Shown in pieces: positions 6,264 through 9,719 of a stretch of DNA of 9,719 bases. Below the pieces are notes generated by a model. That model worked only from the letters and a program-made list of their open reading frames with translations. It did no database searches and was not told the DNA's origin. The DNA is from Verrucomicrobiota bacterium (GTDB taxonomy: Bacteria > Verrucomicrobiota > Verrucomicrobiia > Chthoniobacterales > UBA10450). Location: NCBI GenBank assembly GCA_003219115.1, contig QHPN01000054.1:1-9719 (forward strand), read 5' to 3'. The translations under genes and the position numbers were made by a program. How positions within the stretch are numbered: the first letter of the stretch is position 1; each line of letters opens with the position of its first letter.

Positions 6264-7234
6264 AGCACCACCGGCTGGCCTTCGGTCATGACGAGAACGT
6301 CATTGTGAATGCCGGCCTCTTTTGCTCGCGCGAGCAGGCGGGTGAGCGGCTCATCTAACGGCTCGTAGCCGAGACGGAACGTGCCGTAGTGCATCGGTAC
6401 CAGTTTTTTCGCGTGCAATTCCAGGAAAGCCTGCACCGCTTCCTCCGGATTCATGTGAACTTCGCGCCCACTCGGCGGATCGTAAGCCCCGATTGGGAGC
6501 AGCGCGATTTCGATGTCGTGGCGCTCGCCGATTTCCTTAAATCCCGGAAAGTAAGCGCTGTCGCCGCAGTGAAAAATCGAGCGGCCATTTACATGAATCA
6601 CAAAGCCGCCAAATCCGCGATGAAGATCGGCGAGAAACCGCGCGCCCCAGTGATGACAGGGTGTGAGCGAAATCTGCAGGCCGTCGAGGGGCACGCTCTG
6701 CCAGTAGTCCAGCTCGTGCACGATATGGAATCCAAGGTCGTGAACGAGCGTGCCGACACCGACCGGGACGACAATGGGTTGATCAGAAGCGATTCGCCGC
6801 AAGGTTCGCCGATCCAGATGATCGAAATGGGCGTGTGTTACCAGCACCAGATCGATTTCCGGCAAATGATGCATTTCGATTCCCGGCTGCTTCAACCGCT
6901 TGATCACCTTCAGCCATTTCGCCCAGTTCGGGTCGATCAAAATATTTCGATTGTGAGTTTGAATGAGAAACGAGGCATGCCCAATCCAGGTGATACAAAA
7001 TTGACCCGGCCGGATTTTGGGGAAACGCGGGATAGTCCTTTCGCCGGAACGTTTGGTAAAAAGAGACGGAATGAGGACTTCGGCCAAAAAATTCCGCCGG
7101 TGCCAGTCGCTCCCCGGCTTGAGGGTCACGCGCGTCGATTTTTTCGTCACTGCGCCATCCGCGGCGTCCTGTCGCACCACCCGCGTTTTTAAAGGAATCG
7201 GCACCCGCCAGGAACCATATAAGCTCGCGAGCAC
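6260..7234 (-). CDS. MBL-fold metal-dependent hydrolase (UlaG/NAPE-PLD-like)
   Basis: This 324-residue cytoplasmic-type hydrolase has no signal peptide or TM segment. The N-terminal strand motif ITWIGHASFLI (about 81-91) and LIDP (99-102) are followed by H134-x-H136-x-D138-H139 (THAHFDH), H194/H195 in TPCHHWGAR, D225 in HCGDSAYF and H282 in PMHYGTF. This is the full set for a two-metal site. The CHHWGAR and GDSAYF spacing is typical of the NAPE-PLD/UlaG branch, which cleaves phosphodiester or lactone bonds; the substrate here cannot be read from sequence. The start at GTG 7234 gives the longest frame. Other in-frame GTGs occur at residues 11, 19 and 20, and none has a clear ribosome site. The first conserved motif begins near residue 80, so a shorter N-terminus is possible. 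Its stop overlaps the ATG of the four-helix relic. Confidence 0.86.
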   Translation of the reverse strand: MLASLYGSWRVPIPLKTRVVRQDAADGAVTKKSTRVTLKPGSDWHRRNFLAEVLIPSLFTKRSGERTIPRFPKIRPGQFCITWIGHASFLIQTHNRNILIDPNWAKWLKVIKRLKQPGIEMHHLPEIDLVLVTHAHFDHLDRRTLRRIASDQPIVVPVGVGTLVHDLGFHIVHELDYWQSVPLDGLQISLTPCHHWGARFLADLHRGFGGFVIHVNGRSIFHCGDSAYFPGFKEIGERHDIEIALLPIGAYDPPSGREVHMNPEEAVQAFLELHAKKLVPMHYGTFRLGYEPLDEPLTRLLARAKEAGIHNDVLVMTEGQPVVL

Positions 7235-7255
7235 AGTTCAAAAAGTATTGCCACG

Positions 7256-7735
7256 ATGAACAAAGAGGAATCCAAGGATACGCTGCGTGCACGAATGCAG
7301 GAGGAGCTGCAGGCTTTGGACCCGGAAGACCGGCGCGGTCGTTCATTACAAATCTGCAACCACGTGCTGGAGTTGCCGGTTTGGAAGCAAGCTCGCGTGG
7401 TGGTTGTGTTCGAGCCGTTTAAATACGAGCCGGAGATTACACCGTTGATCTCAGATTTGCAGCGGCGCGGCAGCGAAATCATTGCCATTTTGCCAACGGC
7501 GCGCAGTCAGCATGATGTAGCGATATTTGGTCCGATTGATCTTGTTCTTGTCCCCGGAATCGCATTTACGCGCAACGGCGTCAGGATGGGACGCGGGTTT
7601 GGTTTTTTCGACCGCTTCCTCGCGCATCGCGCCGCGCCTGCGATCAAGATTGGAATCGCGTTTCGTTTTCAGATTGTCGAATCGCTTCCCCTCGAGCCCC
7701 ACGACGTCAAACTTGATCTCGTCGTGACCGATTAG
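7256..7735 (+). CDS. 5-formyltetrahydrofolate cyclo-ligase, short form
   Basis: This 159-residue protein belongs to the family that converts 5-formyl-THF to 5,10-methenyl-THF using ATP. Visible are the N-terminal K-x-x-LR helix (residues 7-11), VVVFEPFKYEPEI (49-61) with the family's E-x-E-T-like segment, and DLVLVPGIAF (95-104). Then come the ATP-binding glycine loop GRGFGFFDRFL (112-122; the usual form is G-x-G-G-G-[YF]-YD), the LPLEPHD segment (PLEPHDV on the given strand) and the terminal DLVVTD. Members are usually about 180-200 residues. Here the roughly 30 residues between ILPTARS and DLVLVPG, which normally include the GI-x-EP substrate loop, are absent. Activity is therefore doubtful, or this is a shortened branch. 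ATG 7256 lacks an obvious Shine-Dalgarno. comEC follows after 14 bases. Confidence 0.82.
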   Translation: MNKEESKDTLRARMQEELQALDPEDRRGRSLQICNHVLELPVWKQARVVVVFEPFKYEPEITPLISDLQRRGSEIIAILPTARSQHDVAIFGPIDLVLVPGIAFTRNGVRMGRGFGFFDRFLAHRAAPAIKIGIAFRFQIVESLPLEPHDVKLDLVVTD

Positions 7736-7749
7736 CTGACCACGGCCTG

Positions 7750-9719
7750 ATGCGGCAGCCATTTGTCGGTCTGGTTCTGGCTGCGATCATCGGCATCGTT
7801 GTCGCGGATTCTGTCCCGGCAATCACCGTCTCGATTTTCTTAATCGCGATTGCCGGCGCGCTAGCAGGATTGCGCTGGCGTTTTACGCCATTGGTCTTTG
7901 CCGTCGTGGGCGCGACATTTTTCGTGCTGCATAGCACGCACATCACCAACACGCCGGCGGACGCGCTCGCGCAAATCGCTGGTCAACAACCGCGCCCGGC
8001 AAATATCACCGGTATCGTCATAACTGAGCCAAAAATCGAAGCGAATGGAAACGCCACTTTTCTCTTGAAATTGCGCAGCGCGAAAATTGAGAACCAGGAT
8101 GTTCGGACCGACGCCACGGTTTTCGTTCGCTGGCGGGGCCGACCAAACATTGGCGACGAACTTGCGCTTTTCGGAACGTTTCAGCCGATCGACGTGCCAC
8201 GAAATCCGGGCGAATTCGACATGCGTGCGTACCTGGCGCGACGCGATGTGAAGAGTCTATTCATCGTTCGCTATCCGGAGAATGGTCGGATTCTGGCGCC
8301 GGGTAGCGGATTTTCCGTGCTGCGTGCCGCAGCGCACTCGCGCGAATGGATGCAGCACATCCTTAGCCGGGACATCGAAAACTCGCCGGACGTGGTCGGG
8401 CTAATTTGCGGGACGGCTCTCGGGCTTCGTCATCAGACACGAGATGATATCGAAGAGCCGTTCCAACAAACCGGTACACTCCATCTTTTTGCCGTTGCCG
8501 GTCTGCACGTGGGCATCGTCGCTCGATTATTGTGGACCGTCGCGATGGTGTTGCGTTTGCCGCGCAAAACCGCGACCGGGTTGATCATTCCTTTGCTCTT
8601 CTTCTACGCCGCCATTACCGGCTTGCATACGGCAAGTGTGCGCGCCGCTGTCATGAGCGCACTTTTGCTCGGCGGCATTTTCTTCGATCGAAAAGTTCTC
8701 GCTCTGAACAGCCTGGCGGCGGCGGCATTTTTGATCTTGCTTTTCGATTCAAACCAACTTTTTACCAGTGGATTTCAACTCTCCTTCGCGGTGGTAGGCA
8801 CAATCGTGCTTCTGGCCGACCCCATGTTTGTTCGCTTTGGACGAATCGTTGCACCCGATCCGTTCCTGCCGCGTGCGCTGTTGAGTCGCGCACAGCGATT
8901 CTGTATTAAGGTGGGGCGCAAGCTCGCGCGTGGTGCATCCGTTTCGTTCGCCGCCTGGATTGGTTCGCTGCCGCTGATCTACTGGTATTTTTACCTCATC
9001 ACGCCCGTTTCACTCGTCGCCAACCTTGTCGTGGTGCCGATCGCGTACTTTGTTCTGGCGCTGGCGATGTTGTCGCTCATCGCCGCGCCGATTTCATCCG
9101 GGCTGTCCATTATTTTCAACAATGCCAATTGGCTGATGTCGCACGTCGTGCTCGGCCTGGTCCATTTCTTTGCCCTGCTGCCGGCGGGACATCTTTACCT
9201 GCCGCGCTTCACGGAATCGCACACGCCGATCATGATCACCGTTCTGGATGAAGGAACTGGCGGGGCCGCGCACATTCGCGCCAATGGCTACGACTGGTTG
9301 ATTGATTGCGGCGGCGAACGCAACTACGAGCGCACCCTGAAATCGTTCCTCCACAGACGAGGCGTCAATCGGCTTCAGGGATTGTTGCTGACCCACGGAG
9401 ACGCGCACCATATCGGCGCGGCCCTCGAAACCATCGCGGACTTCGGTCCGCGGGAAATTTACGATAATCCCCTCGATGTTCGTTCGAGCGCGCAGCGCCG
9501 TTTCTTGGACGCGCCCGGGAAAGCGAAACCGCGACTGCTATTTCGGGGCGATTCGCTTCTGCTCGGGCGGGGCGTGCACGCAGAAATTCTTTATCCGCCG
9601 CCAAACATCAAAATTCGATCAGCGGACGACGCGCCGCTGATTGCGCAGCTGGTCATTAATGAACAAATACGTGTGCTCTTCGAATCCGACGCCGGCGCCA
9701 AGGCAGAGGTAGCTCTGCT
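7750..9719 (+). CDS. comEC: ComEC/Rec2 DNA-uptake channel, 3' end outside window
   Basis: The first 656 codons of an inner-membrane DNA translocation channel for natural transformation are present and open to the window edge. Two or more N-terminal TM helices (residues about 5-62) are followed by the DUF4131 OB-like region (about 85-185), ending in NPGEFDMRAYLARRDV. The Competence domain (about 215-470) shows HLFAVAGLHVGIV with H253, TGLHTASVRAAVMS and SGFQLSFAVV, and many TM helices. A C-terminal MBL domain begins at about 500 (ITVLDEGTGGA, LIDCGGE). Its metal motif is H549-G-D551-A-H553-H554, where ComEC proteins usually have H-x-D-x-D-H, and the usual DVGQGD start is DEGTGG. The hydrolase site may thus be altered. 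ATG 7750 is the only standard start in this frame after the TGA at 7714. It probably shares a transcript with the cyclo-ligase. Confidence 0.9.
   Translation, partial: MRQPFVGLVLAAIIGIVVADSVPAITVSIFLIAIAGALAGLRWRFTPLVFAVVGATFFVLHSTHITNTPADALAQIAGQQPRPANITGIVITEPKIEANGNATFLLKLRSAKIENQDVRTDATVFVRWRGRPNIGDELALFGTFQPIDVPRNPGEFDMRAYLARRDVKSLFIVRYPENGRILAPGSGFSVLRAAAHSREWMQHILSRDIENSPDVVGLICGTALGLRHQTRDDIEEPFQQTGTLHLFAVAGLHVGIVARLLWTVAMVLRLPRKTATGLIIPLLFFYAAITGLHTASVRAAVMSALLLGGIFFDRKVLALNSLAAAAFLILLFDSNQLFTSGFQLSFAVVGTIVLLADPMFVRFGRIVAPDPFLPRALLSRAQRFCIKVGRKLARGASVSFAAWIGSLPLIYWYFYLITPVSLVANLVVVPIAYFVLALAMLSLIAAPISSGLSIIFNNANWLMSHVVLGLVHFFALLPAGHLYLPRFTESHTPIMITVLDEGTGGAAHIRANGYDWLIDCGGERNYERTLKSFLHRRGVNRLQGLLLTHGDAHHIGAALETIADFGPREIYDNPLDVRSSAQRRFLDAPGKAKPRLLFRGDSLLLGRGVHAEILYPPPNIKIRSADDAPLIAQLVINEQIRVLFESDAGAKAEVAL

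Noticed and set aside
6389..7192. 267-residue open frame on the + strand
   Set aside because: It lies antisense to the well-supported MBL hydrolase and has no recognisable domain.
7223..7232. Perfect palindrome GCTCGCGAGC as an operator between divergent genes
   Set aside because: Only 10 bp in a GC-rich region, inside the possible hydrolase coding sequence, with no regulator gene nearby.

Overview
The window carries seven gene-sized units at moderately high GC. They are separated by short spacers that hold small palindromic or tandem repeats. No rRNA, tRNA, CRISPR array, transposase or phage gene was seen. The gene types (a Gfo/Idh/MocA oxidoreductase, UlaG/NAPE-PLD-like metallo-beta-lactamase hydrolases, a YfhO-like membrane protein, a four-helix-bundle relic next to hydrolase genes, a ComEC with an atypical hydrolase motif) and the spacer repeats resemble soil Verrucomicrobiota of the Chthoniobacterales type. 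That assignment rests on recalled family resemblance and is not proven here.

Layout. Positions 1-764 (+) hold the C-terminal three quarters of an oxidoreductase whose usual catalytic residues are replaced. A 234-base spacer (765-998) contains a weak hairpin and a decayed inverted repeat. Positions 999-3494 (+) hold an exported MBL-fold hydrolase followed by a six-TM, HAMP, class III adenylate cyclase. This locus is disturbed: the cyclase needs two single-base frame corrections (about 2609-2617 and 3434-3437), and the apparent hydrolase-cyclase fusion may itself come from one extra G at 1918-1920. Positions 3495-3658 lie between convergent genes and hold two REP-like palindromes plus a 26-bp perfect palindrome.

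Positions 3629-5875 (-) encode an intact 748-residue YfhO-like membrane protein that reads in frame through a 56-bp palindromic element (5155-5210). Upstream lie five 7-bp tandem units (5915-5949) and a broken four-helix-bundle (23S rRNA IVS-type) gene at 5974-6263 (-). The relic's ATG overlaps the stop of a second MBL hydrolase (6260-7234, -). Divergent from that hydrolase, and only 21 bases from its upstream-most start, is a short 5-formyltetrahydrofolate cyclo-ligase (7256-7735, +). A ComEC/Rec2 DNA-uptake channel (7750 to the window edge, +) follows 14 bases later, probably in the same transcript.

Functional picture. Only two units look like coupled partners: the exported hydrolase with the cyclase (possible signal-processing plus cAMP output), and the second hydrolase with the four-helix relic. 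The strongest leads are the state of the hydrolase-cyclase locus, the in-frame palindromic insertion in the YfhO-like gene, and three enzymes with altered or missing active-site segments (the oxidoreductase, the cyclo-ligase and the ComEC hydrolase domain).
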